Below, piece by piece: positions 51,785 through 60,265 of a DNA stretch of 64,000 nucleotides. This DNA comes from Gammaproteobacteria bacterium. Lineage in GTDB: Bacteria; Pseudomonadota; Gammaproteobacteria; Steroidobacterales; Steroidobacteraceae. Position 1 is the first letter of the stretch; each line of letters opens with the position of its first letter. Both the position numbers and the translations under genes were made by a program. A model generated the notes under the pieces. That model was not told where the DNA came from and made no database searches. It saw only the letters and a list, made by a program, of their open reading frames with translations. The stretch spans positions 1-64,000 of the forward strand of contig JABCZO010000019.1 in the NCBI GenBank assembly GCA_013289615.1, read 5' to 3'.

Positions 51785-53130
51785 GCGCGGTCGATGCCTT
51801 GGACGGCGACCTCGATCATCAGGTCGATCTCGGCCGGGGTGATCACGTACGGCGGCATGAAGTAAACCACGTTGCCGATCGGGCGCAGCAATACGCCGCG
51901 CTCGAGCGCATGCCGGTACAGGATCTGCCCGCGACGCTCCTGCCAGGGAAACGGTTCGCGCGTCGCCTTGTCGCGCACGAACTCGATCGCACCGATCATG
52001 CCGGTCTGGCGAACGTCGGAGACATGCGGATGATCCACCAGCGGCGCCAGGCGCTGGGTCATGTGCGCCGCGAGGCGCTCATTGGTCTCGAGCACCGGAC
52101 CGTTGAAGAATATCCCGAGCGTGGCGCGCGCCGCGGCGCAACCCAGTGCGTTGCCGGTATAGCTGTGCGAGTGCAGGAAGGCGCGCTGGGCGATGAATTC
52201 GGCGTAAAACGCCTCGTAGATCGACTCCTTGGTCAGCACCACCGATAGCGGCAGGTAGCCGCCGGTCAGGCCTTTGGACAGGCACAGGAAATCCGGGCTG
52301 ATGCGGGCCTGCTCGCAGGCGAACATGGTGCCGGTGCGCCCGAAGCCGACCGCGATCTCATCGGCGATCAGGTGCACACCGTAGCGATCGCAGGCGGCCC
52401 GCAGCATCGACAGGTAGACCGGGTCGTACATACGCATGCCGCCGGCGCATTGCACCAGCGGCTCGACGATCACGGCGGCAATATCCTCGGCATAGCGCTC
52501 CAGCGCAGTCTGCATCAGCGAAAACTTGCGCCGCGTGTGCTCGGCCCAGCTCTCCCCGGGTTCGCGCCCATAGCAGTCCGGCGACGGTACCGTCAGCACG
52601 TCCATCAGCAGCGGCGCGTAGGTGCCCTTGTAGAGATCGACATTGCCGACCGCCAGCGCCCCCAGGGTCTCGCCGTGGTAGGAGTTGCTCAGGGTGACGA
52701 ACACGCGTTTGCGCGGCTGGCCCTGATTCTGCCAGTAGTGAAAGCTCATCTTGAGCGCTACTTCGATCGCGGCCGAGCCGCTGTCGGCATAGAAGCAGCG
52801 CGTCAGCCCGGGCGGGGTGATGCGCACCAGCTCCTCGGCCAGTGCGATCGCCGGCTCGTGGGTGAAGCCGGCGAGCATGACGTGCTCGAACTGCGGCAGC
52901 TGCGCGGTGATGGCCGAGTTGATGCGCGGGTGCGCATGTCCAAACAGATTGACCCACCAGGAGCTGATGGCGTCGAGGTAGCGGCGGCCATCGAAATCCT
53001 CCAGCCACACCCCCTGGGCGCGACGCACTGGAATGGGCGGCTGCTGCTCGTGGTCTTTCATCTGCGTGCAGGGGTGCCACACGTGCTGCAGGTCGCGCGT
53101 GGCGAGGGAGGAATTGGTCACTGTGCTCAT
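51775..53130 (-). CDS. bioA: BioA, adenosylmethionine-8-amino-7-oxononanoate aminotransferase
   Basis: The 451-residue PLP enzyme uses SAM as amino donor in biotin synthesis. HVWHPCTQMKDHE at the N-terminus, SSWWVNLFGHAHP, YADSGSAAIEVALKMSFHYW in parts, the cofactor aspartate in LIADEIAVGFGRTG and the PLP lysine in FLCLSKGLTGG are typical. HSHSYTGNALGCAAA is the BioA signature. The start at 53130 is chosen from the family length. bioB, C, D and F are not nearby. It is divergent from ampD at 31 bases. Confidence 0.95.
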   Translation of the reverse strand: MSTVTNSSLATRDLQHVWHPCTQMKDHEQQPPIPVRRAQGVWLEDFDGRRYLDAISSWWVNLFGHAHPRINSAITAQLPQFEHVMLAGFTHEPAIALAEELVRITPPGLTRCFYADSGSAAIEVALKMSFHYWQNQGQPRKRVFVTLSNSYHGETLGALAVGNVDLYKGTYAPLLMDVLTVPSPDCYGREPGESWAEHTRRKFSLMQTALERYAEDIAAVIVEPLVQCAGGMRMYDPVYLSMLRAACDRYGVHLIADEIAVGFGRTGTMFACEQARISPDFLCLSKGLTGGYLPLSVVLTKESIYEAFYAEFIAQRAFLHSHSYTGNALGCAAARATLGIFFNGPVLETNERLAAHMTQRLAPLVDHPHVSDVRQTGMIGAIEFVRDKATREPFPWQERRGQILYRHALERGVLLRPIGNVVYFMPPYVITPAEIDLMIEVAVQGIDRACA

Positions 53131-53161
53131 GGGGAGCATTTTGGCATCATGCGAGGCTGTC

Positions 53162-53722
53162 ATGCATACGACGCTCAGCATTGACTCGGCCACCGGGCTC
53201 CTGATCGGCGCGCGCCAGGTCCTGTCGCCGCACGCCGATGAACGGCCGCCGGGAGTAAAGCCGTCGCTGCTGGTGGTGCATGGCATCAGCCTGCCGCCCG
53301 GGGAATTCGGCGGTCCGTGGATCGATCGGCTGTTCACCGGCAACCTGCCGGCCGGGGCGCACCCGGCCTTTGCCGACATCGCGGCGCTGCGGGTGTCGGC
53401 GCATGCGCTGATCCGGCGCGATGGGCAGATCACGCAGTACGCGCCGTTTGCCGCGCGCGCCTGGCACGCCGGCGAGTCGAGTTACCAGGGGCGCGCCGCC
53501 TGCAACGACTACTCGGTGGGTATCGAGCTCGAAGGTGCCGATCAGATCGCCTATACCGAGGCGCAGTACCACTCGCTGGCGCAGCTGATCGTCGCGCTGT
53601 GCGCCGAGTATCCGACGCTCAGCGTGCAGCGCCTGGTCGGGCACAGCGATATCGCACCGGTCCGCAAGAGCGATCCGGGAGCGGCGTTCGACTGGCCACG
53701 CCTAAGGGCGCTCGTGGCCTGA
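53162..53722 (+). CDS. ampD: AmpD, 1,6-anhydro-N-acetylmuramyl-L-alanine amidase
   Basis: The 186-residue cytoplasmic zinc amidase recycles cell-wall muropeptides. LLVVHGISLPPGEFGGPWID has the first zinc histidine near 40. CNDYSVGIELEG is the central motif, and LVGHSDIAPVRKSDPGAAF has the remaining zinc ligands. No signal peptide is present. Loss in other bacteria derepresses AmpC, although no ampR/ampC is seen here. Its last 21 bases overlap the convergent adenosyltransferase gene. Confidence 0.95.
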   Translation: MHTTLSIDSATGLLIGARQVLSPHADERPPGVKPSLLVVHGISLPPGEFGGPWIDRLFTGNLPAGAHPAFADIAALRVSAHALIRRDGQITQYAPFAARAWHAGESSYQGRAACNDYSVGIELEGADQIAYTEAQYHSLAQLIVALCAEYPTLSVQRLVGHSDIAPVRKSDPGAAFDWPRLRALVA

Positions 53723-54292
53723 GCCGTCCGGATCGGATACTTTTCCCCGTCGGCGCTGCCACAGCGGCTCGCCACCGCTGTGCGCGCGCGCCAGCACCCG
53801 CGCCAGCACAAACAGCAGATCCGACAGACGATTGAGGTAGTGCAGCGCGGCGCTGCCGACCGCTTCGCTGCGCGACAGCGCCCAGCAGCGGCGCTCGGCC
53901 CGACGGCAGATCGCACGTGCCACATGACAGGCAGCCGCGGCGGCGCCACCCCCCGGCAGCACGAATTCCTTCAGCGGCGGCAGGCCGGCGTTGAAGCGCT
54001 CGGCCAGCGTCTCGAGCCACGCGACGCGTGCCGCATCGATCAGCTGCGTGCCGGGGATCGCCAGCTCGCCGCCGAGATCGAACAGGTCGTGCTGAATCTC
54101 GAACAGGCAGTCCTGGGCGCCGGCGATCGGCACCCCGCCCGAGACCAGCACGCCGAGCGCGCAGTTGAGCTCATCGACACTGCCCATCGCCTCGACGCGC
54201 AGCGTGTCCTTGGTAACACGACTGCCGTCGCCCAGGCCGGTGGTGCCGTCATCGCCGGTACGCGTCACGATCTTGGACAGACGATGTCCCAT
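53702..54292 (-). CDS. PduO-type cob(I)alamin adenosyltransferase
   Basis: The 196-residue trimeric ATR makes adenosylcobalamin from cob(I)alamin and ATP. KIVTRTGDDGTTGLGDG is the ATP-binding motif, SVDELNCALG the interface glutamate, and ARAICRRAERRCWALS the corrinoid-side helix. It lies just after btuB on the same strand (48 bases), so imported cobalamin could be adenosylated here for NrdJ. A short basic tail ends it. PduO-type is favoured over CobA-type because of the TRTGDDG motif. Confidence 0.93.
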   Translation of the reverse strand: MGHRLSKIVTRTGDDGTTGLGDGSRVTKDTLRVEAMGSVDELNCALGVLVSGGVPIAGAQDCLFEIQHDLFDLGGELAIPGTQLIDAARVAWLETLAERFNAGLPPLKEFVLPGGGAAAAACHVARAICRRAERRCWALSRSEAVGSAALHYLNRLSDLLFVLARVLARAHSGGEPLWQRRRGKVSDPDGSGHERP

Positions 54293-54340
54293 GGCGGCTA
54301 CTTTACTACAGCGCGGCGGACCTAAGCCGTCGGCGCACCA

Positions 54341-56227
54341 TCAATGCAAGCTGTAACGGGTCGCAATCGAAGCCGACCGTCCGGCGGTGTTGTAGCCGTT
54401 GGCGAGCTCATAATGCCGGTTGAGTGCGTTGTCGAGTCGAGCGCTCACGGACCATGCCGGCGTCAGATTGAGTTTGCCGCGCACTCCGGCCAGCAGGTAA
54501 CCGCCATCCGGCACCGGAGCGCCGCTGACGGCGTCGATATCCGAGCGCGGGCCAGCGAGTAGCAGGTCCACGCCGAGCTCGCCACGGCCTATCGTGCGTG
54601 CGCCACTGAGCGTGAAGCTGCGCTTGGTTCGGCGCAGAAGCTGTGAGTCGTCGGCCAGGTCGCGGGGGTCCTGCAGGCTGCCTTCCGCGCGCACCGACCA
54701 CGGATCCGCATGCAGCTCCCAGCTGGCCTCGATCCCACGGATACGCGCGCGGTCGACATTCTGGTTCTCGCCACCATAGAGCAGGTTGGTCGGGTCGTTG
54801 ACGAACACGATCAAGTCATCGATCGTGTCCTGAAACGCCGCCAACGTCACTTCCTGATGCTCGTCGATACGAGACTTGATACCGACCTCGAAATTACGCG
54901 AACTCTCGGGCAGCAGGTCCGGGTTGCCGCCGAAGCCGAACCGGTCGGTGGCTGAAGGGGCGCGAAAAGCGGTCCCCGCTGACAGTGTCAACAGCGTGCC
55001 CCTCGTCAGGGCATAGCCGTACTCGGCGTTCCACGTTTGGTGATCGCCGAACCCGGGGTAATGTGCCAGGCCGGTCGCGAGCAGCAAACGATTACTGCCC
55101 ATTTCGAGTTGGTCCTGCAGGTAGTAAGTCTGCGCGTGAGTGTCGATCGAATAGCCGGTGCCGTAGCTCAGGGAATTCGTCTTTTCCTCGTAGACGGTGG
55201 CGCCAAAGGTCAGCGTCTGGTTCAACCAGCTGCTCGCGAGCTTCAGGTCGTTCTGCCAGTCGATCGTGTCACGTGAGGTGTAATCGAAGTCACTGGCATT
55301 ATCCGGCGCAAAGGGATCAACCTGTTCCTGGCGCAGATCGTCTACCACCCGGCTCACGGTCAGCCGCATGTGCCATATGTCTGTCAGGTCAGCGCTGGCA
55401 TGCAGCGCCAGCAGAGTGTTGGAGAAATCCTCATTTTGAGGCGTAAAGGACTGGAACGCGGTGAAGTCGGCGTTGTAGACGGCGTTGGCGTAGCGCGTGG
55501 CACCTCTCGCCTGGTAGTAGCGCGCGCCCAGTTCGATGCTTCCGAGGCGGGTGGTGATGGCCGCGGTGCCCGACAGGTTCTTATAGCCGCTGTCGATCGT
55601 GTCGCCCACGTAGGGCGGAAAGCCCGCGCTCTGCTGACCGGTCAGTGCCGCCTGCACGCTCGTTCGGTCCACCGTATAGTTGCCGTCAACGGCGAATTCG
55701 CCGCTGCCGTAGCGGCCGTAATCGAGCATCACGTCGGCGCCGGACGCTTGCTCGGTGCGCGTGATCAGGTTGATGACGCCGCCAATGGCGTCGGTGCCGT
55801 AAATTGCCGAGCGCGGACCCTTGACGATCTCGATGCGATCGAACAGCTGCGGCGAGATGTTCATCAGCGGCGCGAGCGTTTGCGTGCCCGAATTGATTCG
55901 CACGCCGTCGATCATCACGATCGACTGATCGCTATTGGCCCCCCGGATGAACACCGACAGCGGTTGACCCGGACCGCCGGTGCGGTCGATGTCAATTCCC
56001 GCATGAAAGCGCAGCACGTCACCCACGTCGATGGCCAGGGAGTCCTCCAGTGCCGCTCGATCAATCACGATCACGGGTTCCAGCGCCTGATCGGCAGCCT
56101 CTGGAACGCGCGTGGCGGTGACGATCATCTCGCTCAAGGCAGTGCCGGTGTCGTCGGCCGGTGCGGCCGGGGAGTTGATCACGGGAATCAGAATGGCGAT
56201 GAGAATCGCCGTACGGTGAAACTTCAT
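54341..56227 (-). CDS. btuB: BtuB-like TonB-dependent vitamin B12 receptor
   Basis: The 628-residue outer-membrane receptor has a signal peptide (MKFHRTAILIAILIPVINS), a TonB-box-like SEMIVTATRVP, the plug domain (ALEDSLAIDVGDVLRFHAGI; FIRGANSDQSIVMIDGVRI in parts; KGPRSAIYGTDAIGGVINL) and a 22-strand barrel region. The cobalamin riboswitch upstream makes B12 the likely substrate. The C-terminus ends in Tyr-Ser-Leu-His instead of the aromatic residue expected for barrel insertion. The start at 56227 fits the signal peptide; 56245 is an alternative. Confidence 0.93.
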   Translation of the reverse strand: MKFHRTAILIAILIPVINSPAAPADDTGTALSEMIVTATRVPEAADQALEPVIVIDRAALEDSLAIDVGDVLRFHAGIDIDRTGGPGQPLSVFIRGANSDQSIVMIDGVRINSGTQTLAPLMNISPQLFDRIEIVKGPRSAIYGTDAIGGVINLITRTEQASGADVMLDYGRYGSGEFAVDGNYTVDRTSVQAALTGQQSAGFPPYVGDTIDSGYKNLSGTAAITTRLGSIELGARYYQARGATRYANAVYNADFTAFQSFTPQNEDFSNTLLALHASADLTDIWHMRLTVSRVVDDLRQEQVDPFAPDNASDFDYTSRDTIDWQNDLKLASSWLNQTLTFGATVYEEKTNSLSYGTGYSIDTHAQTYYLQDQLEMGSNRLLLATGLAHYPGFGDHQTWNAEYGYALTRGTLLTLSAGTAFRAPSATDRFGFGGNPDLLPESSRNFEVGIKSRIDEHQEVTLAAFQDTIDDLIVFVNDPTNLLYGGENQNVDRARIRGIEASWELHADPWSVRAEGSLQDPRDLADDSQLLRRTKRSFTLSGARTIGRGELGVDLLLAGPRSDIDAVSGAPVPDGGYLLAGVRGKLNLTPAWSVSARLDNALNRHYELANGYNTAGRSASIATRYSLH

Positions 56228-56359
56228 TGTAGGTAGCCCTTCCATGCACGCCCGCATGGCCCAAAGCAATGGACACCCGAAAAGCTGCGTGGGATGAAAA
56301 GGCGAGGCGTCTCGACGCCATACCCCTAGACGCCCACCGCGCGATCCGGGAACAAGCTC
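56228..56359 (-). promoter_or_regulatory. Expression platform between cobalamin riboswitch and btuB
   Basis: On the minus strand this segment follows the aptamer. It holds GGCGT-CGAG-ACGCC (56319-56306) followed by TCGCCTTTTC, a possible weak terminator or anti-ribosome-site hairpin, and GAAGGG shortly before the btuB start. Whether control is on termination or translation cannot be decided by eye. Confidence 0.45.
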
Positions 56360-56530
56360 GACAGGCCGGTCTCCGGGCTCGCGCACGTGGCCTGTTGGGG
56401 CCAGCTGCATCGCCTTCCCACACCTTGCGGGCGCAGTGGCTGTTGATGCAGTGTCGTATCGCTTACCGTTGCGGGGGCAGCGCCGGAATTGCGCGAATAT
56501 CGCGCTCACCGGCTTCCCGAGCACCTGACG
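56360..56530 (-). promoter_or_regulatory. Cobalamin (AdoCbl) riboswitch aptamer upstream of btuB
   Basis: Read on the minus strand, the order is: GTCAGGTGC with GGGAAGCCGGTGAG (56530-56506), GCCCCCGCAACGGTAAGC (56478-56461), the B12 box GCCACTG (56440-56434) followed by GGGAAGGCG, and GAGCCCGGAGACCGGCCTG (56380-56362). These are the conserved landmarks of cobalamin riboswitches in correct order. High cobalamin should lower btuB expression. Outer boundaries are approximate. Confidence 0.92.
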
Positions 56531-56590
56531 AGTGGCGGACTTTAGGCAAGCGGGGCCGTGGCTGTCAACGCGTATAGGATTCGATTACAG

Positions 56591-56773
56591 ATGACTGGCA
56601 CCGAAGCTGAGCCACCCGAGGCGCCCGAGCCATCCGAACCGCTGACGGTGCAGCCAGGGGACTTTTATCTGGAGCGCGGCTTGATGGTATTTACCGCTGC
56701 ATATCATTTGCGGCGCGGCTACTGCTGCGGCAACCGCTGCCGTCACTGTCCCTATCAGGAGCGCAACAGCTAG
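56591..56773 (+). CDS. Small DUF5522-type cysteine-rich protein
   Basis: The 60-residue protein has an acidic Pro/Glu-rich start and the core VFTAAYHLRRGYCCGNRCRH with CPY following. The GxCCGNxCRHCPY arrangement of four cysteines and a histidine is typical of DUF5522 and suggests metal binding. Function is unknown. The ATG at 56591 is favoured; a GTG at 56558 would extend into the riboswitch-side spacer. It lies five bases before the phosphatase gene and could be cotranscribed with it. Confidence 0.7.
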   Translation: MTGTEAEPPEAPEPSEPLTVQPGDFYLERGLMVFTAAYHLRRGYCCGNRCRHCPYQERNS

Positions 56774-56778
56774 TACTT

Positions 56779-57546
56779 ATGCCATCCAGGGAACTGCAGG
56801 CGGCGATCGATGCCGCACACGCTGCCGCGGCGATCATCCAGTCGTATTACCGGCGCAACATCGAAGTCTCGGTCAAGGCCGACAAGACGCCGGTCACCGA
56901 GGCCGATGTGCGGGCCGAGCAGGCGATCCGGGAGATCCTGAGTGCGCGCTTCCCGCACTATGGTTTCTACGGCGAGGAGACCGGGCGGCACGCGATGGAG
57001 GCGGACAATATCTGGCTGGTCGATCCGATCGACGGCACGAAGTCGTTTGTGCGCGACTGCCCGTTCTTCTCTACGCAGATCGCGCTGCGGCGCGGCGGGC
57101 GGCTGGTGCTCGGGGTCTCCTGTGCGCCGGCTTACGGTGAGATGGCGTGGGCCGAGCTGCGCGCTGGTGCGCAGCTGCATGGCCAGGCACTGCACGTGAG
57201 TGCCGTGAATGAGCTGGGAGCCGCCATTGTGTCCACCGGAAATCTCAAGACAATGGCAGCATCGAGCGCGAACTGGTCGCGCTTCGGCGCACTGGTTGGC
57301 CGGATCAATCGGCTGCGCGGTTACGGCGATTTTCTGCACTACCACCTGCTTGCGCGTGGCTCGATCGACGCGGTGTTCGAATCGGACGTCAATATTCTCG
57401 ACATTGCGGCCCTGAGCGTCATCGTGCGCGAGGCCGGTGGCACGGTCACCGATCTGGCGGGCCGCGAGCTCGACCTGAACACTACTTCCATATTGGCGAC
57501 CAACGGCGCGTTGCACGCGCCGATACTGGACGCTATGCGGCAATGA
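56779..57546 (+). CDS. Inositol-monophosphatase-family phosphatase (HisN-like)
   Basis: The 255-residue metal-dependent phosphatase has KTPVTEADVRAEQAI, FYGEETGRHAME (metal glutamates) and WLVDPIDGTKSFVRD (the DPIDGT motif). NILDIAALSVIVREAGG has the final aspartate, with Leu where Trp is usual. The KSFVR segment fits histidinol-phosphate phosphatase HisN better than general IMPases, but the substrate is not certain. Its last 14 bases overlap the convergent ABC ATPase gene. Confidence 0.8.
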   Translation: MPSRELQAAIDAAHAAAAIIQSYYRRNIEVSVKADKTPVTEADVRAEQAIREILSARFPHYGFYGEETGRHAMEADNIWLVDPIDGTKSFVRDCPFFSTQIALRRGGRLVLGVSCAPAYGEMAWAELRAGAQLHGQALHVSAVNELGAAIVSTGNLKTMAASSANWSRFGALVGRINRLRGYGDFLHYHLLARGSIDAVFESDVNILDIAALSVIVREAGGTVTDLAGRELDLNTTSILATNGALHAPILDAMRQ

Positions 57547-58318
57547 AGGCGCGGCGCGGCGGGGCCCCGACGGCGCAGATCGGCGTCAGGTACAGTGCCG
57601 AGAGCTCTTCGCTCGTCAGCACGTCCGCGACCGCTCCGAGCCGATAGCGGCCGTCACCGTAGAGCAGCAGCGCACGGTCGGCGTAGCGCTCGGCGAGCGT
57701 CGGATCGTGCAGGGTGGCAATCACGCTGGCGCCTTCGCGACATAGCTGGCGAAACACCTCCAGCACCTCGATCTGATGGTGCGGGTCCAGATGATTGGTG
57801 GGTTCATCGAGCAGGTAGATCTGCGGCTGCTGCGCCAGCAGTGACGCCATTGCTGCGCGGCGCTGCTCGCCGCCCGAGAGTGTCGCCACCGAGCGCAGCG
57901 AGAAATCGGCCAGGCCCACGCGCCGCAACGCCTCGTATGCGATCGCCAGGTCGTGTGCAGCTTCGCGCTGCCAGAATTTCAAGTGCGGGTGGCGCCCGAT
58001 CAGGGCCGATTCCAGCGCGCTGAGTGCCAGCGACTCTTCGCGATCCTGCAGCAGCAGCCCCAGGCGGCGAGCGATCTGGCGGCGCGGCATCGCCCGCAGG
58101 TCCTGCCCATCGAGCAGTACGCTGCCGCCATGCGGGCCACTGAGCCCGGCGAGCGCGTGCAGCGTGAGTGTTTTGCCGCTGCCGTTGCGACCAAGGATCG
58201 CGAGGAATTCGCCGCGGCGCAGACCCAGCGATAGATCCTGCAGCAGCGTACGTTGGCCGGCGACGATCGACAGGCCGGCGACGCTCAGCCGTTCCACGGT
58301 GTGCGCGCCAGGCTGCAC
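57533..58318 (-). CDS. ABC transporter ATPase, BtuD/FecE type
   Basis: The 261-residue ATPase has Walker A ILGRNGSGKTLTLHALAGL, a Q-loop in GLLLQDREESLAL, the signature TLSGGEQRRAAMASLLAQQ, Walker B IYLLDEPTNHLD and the H-switch TLHDPTLAERYAD. These place it with importers of cobalamin and ferric siderophores. Given the riboswitch-controlled btuB and ATR close by, vitamin B12 import is inferred. It starts two bases after pdxH ends, while its likely permease partner lies about 2 kb upstream at 60266. Confidence 0.85.
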   Translation of the reverse strand: MQPGAHTVERLSVAGLSIVAGQRTLLQDLSLGLRRGEFLAILGRNGSGKTLTLHALAGLSGPHGGSVLLDGQDLRAMPRRQIARRLGLLLQDREESLALSALESALIGRHPHLKFWQREAAHDLAIAYEALRRVGLADFSLRSVATLSGGEQRRAAMASLLAQQPQIYLLDEPTNHLDPHHQIEVLEVFRQLCREGASVIATLHDPTLAERYADRALLLYGDGRYRLGAVADVLTSEELSALYLTPICAVGAPPRRAFIAA

Positions 58319-58319
58319 G

Positions 58320-59009
58320 TTACGGCTGCACCCGCGTCGCGCTCCAGCGGCCGCCCCGAAAGCCGCCGCCGTCGGGCTCGAGCGTGCGGATCCAGCGCGC
58401 CCGATCGTGCAGGCGCGCGGCGCCTTCCACCCACAGCTCCACCGCCTCCACCCACAGGTGATAGCCGCCCCAGTGCGGCGGCCGCGGAATGGCGATACCC
58501 GGATCAGGCGCGAGGTCGTCGCTTGCGGTTGGCGTCGGCACGCCGAAACGCCTGGCCGCAGCGTCGGTCGCCCGTATCAGTTGCGCGCGCGAAGCGATCG
58601 GCGCGCTCTGTTCGCTGGCCCAGGCGCCGATGCGACTTTGCCAGGCGCGCGAGGCGAAGTAGGCGTCGCTTTCAGCCGCCGTCGTCAGCGTGACCCGGCC
58701 TTCGAGCCGCACCTGCCGGCGCAGTACGTCCCAATACATGACCACCGCGGCGCGCGCATTGGCGGCAAGGTCCGCTCCCTTGCGCGACAGATAGTTGGTA
58801 TAGAAAGTGATATAGCCGGCGTCGGGCCGGATCTCCTTACACAGCACGACGCGCGCGGAAGGGCCGCCGTGTGCATCGACCGTGGCGAGTACCATCGCAT
58901 TCGGATTTGGCTGCACATGGGAACGCGTGGCCTGCGCCAGCCAGTCGGCGACCAGCGCCAGCGGTTCGGTCGGCAGGGGATCGGGCAGTGTTTCTTTGTG
59001 CAGGGCCAT
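58320..59009 (-). CDS. pdxH: PdxH, pyridoxamine/pyridoxine 5'-phosphate oxidase
   Basis: The 229-residue FMN enzyme makes pyridoxal phosphate. AMVLATVDAHGGPSARVVLCK near the start, FYTNYLSRKGADLAANARAAVVMYW in parts, QVRLEGRV and the C-terminal WRATRVQP-like end (WSATRVQP) fit the family. The start at 59009 is chosen from the family; the longer frame is unlike it. It is followed at two bases by the ABC ATPase gene. Confidence 0.93.
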   Translation of the reverse strand: MALHKETLPDPLPTEPLALVADWLAQATRSHVQPNPNAMVLATVDAHGGPSARVVLCKEIRPDAGYITFYTNYLSRKGADLAANARAAVVMYWDVLRRQVRLEGRVTLTTAAESDAYFASRAWQSRIGAWASEQSAPIASRAQLIRATDAAARRFGVPTPTASDDLAPDPGIAIPRPPHWGGYHLWVEAVELWVEGAARLHDRARWIRTLEPDGGGFRGGRWSATRVQP

Positions 59010-59129
59010 TGGTTGATGGTAGCCGGCCCGTCGCCGGCGTGCATCGCTGGCCTTGCCGTCCGGGTTCGACTTGCGGCCTAGACGCTCTTGACTATACAAA
59101 GGCGGTCCTCATTCGACAGGACCGCTGTA

Positions 59130-60239
59130 ATGACGCTTGACGAGCTACGCCGCCATCTCGATGAGCTGGATCGACGCCTGCTGCAGACCATTGCCGACCG
59201 GCAGGCCACGAGCCGCGAGATTGCGCGCGTGAAACGCGCCACCGGGTATCCAACCCGCGATTTTGCGCGCGAACGCGAGGTGATCGTCGGGGCGCGTAGC
59301 AATGCCCAGTCGATCGGCGTGTCGCCCGAGGTCGCCGAGACGGTGATCCGGCTGCTGATCCGCTCCTCGCTCACCACCCAGGAGCAGGCCAGCGTCGCGG
59401 CGCACGGCAGCGGCAGCGGCAGGCGCGCGCTGGTGATCGGTGGCGCCGGCAAGATGGGCGGCTGGTTTACCTCGTTCCTCAGGTCCCAGGGTTTCGATGT
59501 CGAGGTCGCGGATCCCAAGGCCGCTGTGCCGGCCGTGAAAACCATTGCCGACTGGCGCACATCCGACCTGACGCATGATTTCATCGTCGTGGCCGCACCG
59601 CTGGGCGCGACCAACACCATCCTGCAGCAGCTCGCGCAGCGCAAGCCGCGCGGCGTGGTGTTCGACCTGGGCTCGCTGAAGTCGCCGCTGCGCGCAGGGC
59701 TTACCGCGCTGCGCACCGCCGCTGTCGCGGTCACCTCGCTGCATCCGATGTTCGGGCCCGACACCGAGCTGCTGTCGGGTCGGCACGTGATCTTCATCGA
59801 CCTGGGCAGCGTCGATGCGCTGGCCCAGGCGCGCGCCCTGTTTGCGCCGACCATGGCCGAGCAGGTGGTGATGGGACTCGATGAGCACGATCGGCTGATC
59901 GCCTACGTGCTCGGTCTGTCGCACGCGCTCAATATCGCTTTCTTTACCGCGCTGGCGGAAAGCGGCGAGGCCGCGCCGCGACTGGTGCAGCTGTCGAGTA
60001 CCACCTTCGATGCACAGTTCGACATTGCCAGCGATGTCGCGGCGGAGAGCCCGGAGCTGTATTACGAAATCCAGCGCCTGAATGACTTCGGTGCCGAATC
60101 GCTCGATGCGCTGGCGCGTGCGGTGGAAGCCGTGCGCAGCGCGGTGTTCTCGGGCGATCAGGCCAGGTTCACGGCGCTGATGCGCCAGGGCCATGAATAT
60201 GTAAAGGGGCGGCGCGAGAGCACTTCACGACGGGTCTAG
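59130..60239 (+). CDS. tyrA: TyrA, bifunctional chorismate mutase/prephenate dehydrogenase
   Basis: The 369-residue protein has an AroQ chorismate mutase domain (about 1-88: DELRRHLDELDRRLLQTIAD and REREVIVGAR), then a prephenate dehydrogenase. The dehydrogenase has ALVIGGAGKMGGWFTSFLRS as Rossmann motif, FIVVAAPLGATN, SLHPMFGPDTELLSGRH and YVLGLSHALNIAFF. It makes 4-hydroxyphenylpyruvate for tyrosine. The E. coli-type fusion is expected in gammaproteobacteria. It lies between the two halves of the ABC importer on the opposite strand. Confidence 0.95.
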   Translation: MTLDELRRHLDELDRRLLQTIADRQATSREIARVKRATGYPTRDFAREREVIVGARSNAQSIGVSPEVAETVIRLLIRSSLTTQEQASVAAHGSGSGRRALVIGGAGKMGGWFTSFLRSQGFDVEVADPKAAVPAVKTIADWRTSDLTHDFIVVAAPLGATNTILQQLAQRKPRGVVFDLGSLKSPLRAGLTALRTAAVAVTSLHPMFGPDTELLSGRHVIFIDLGSVDALAQARALFAPTMAEQVVMGLDEHDRLIAYVLGLSHALNIAFFTALAESGEAAPRLVQLSSTTFDAQFDIASDVAAESPELYYEIQRLNDFGAESLDALARAVEAVRSAVFSGDQARFTALMRQGHEYVKGRRESTSRRV

Positions 60240-60265
60240 AGGCGCGCCGCCAGCCGCGCTGCAGC

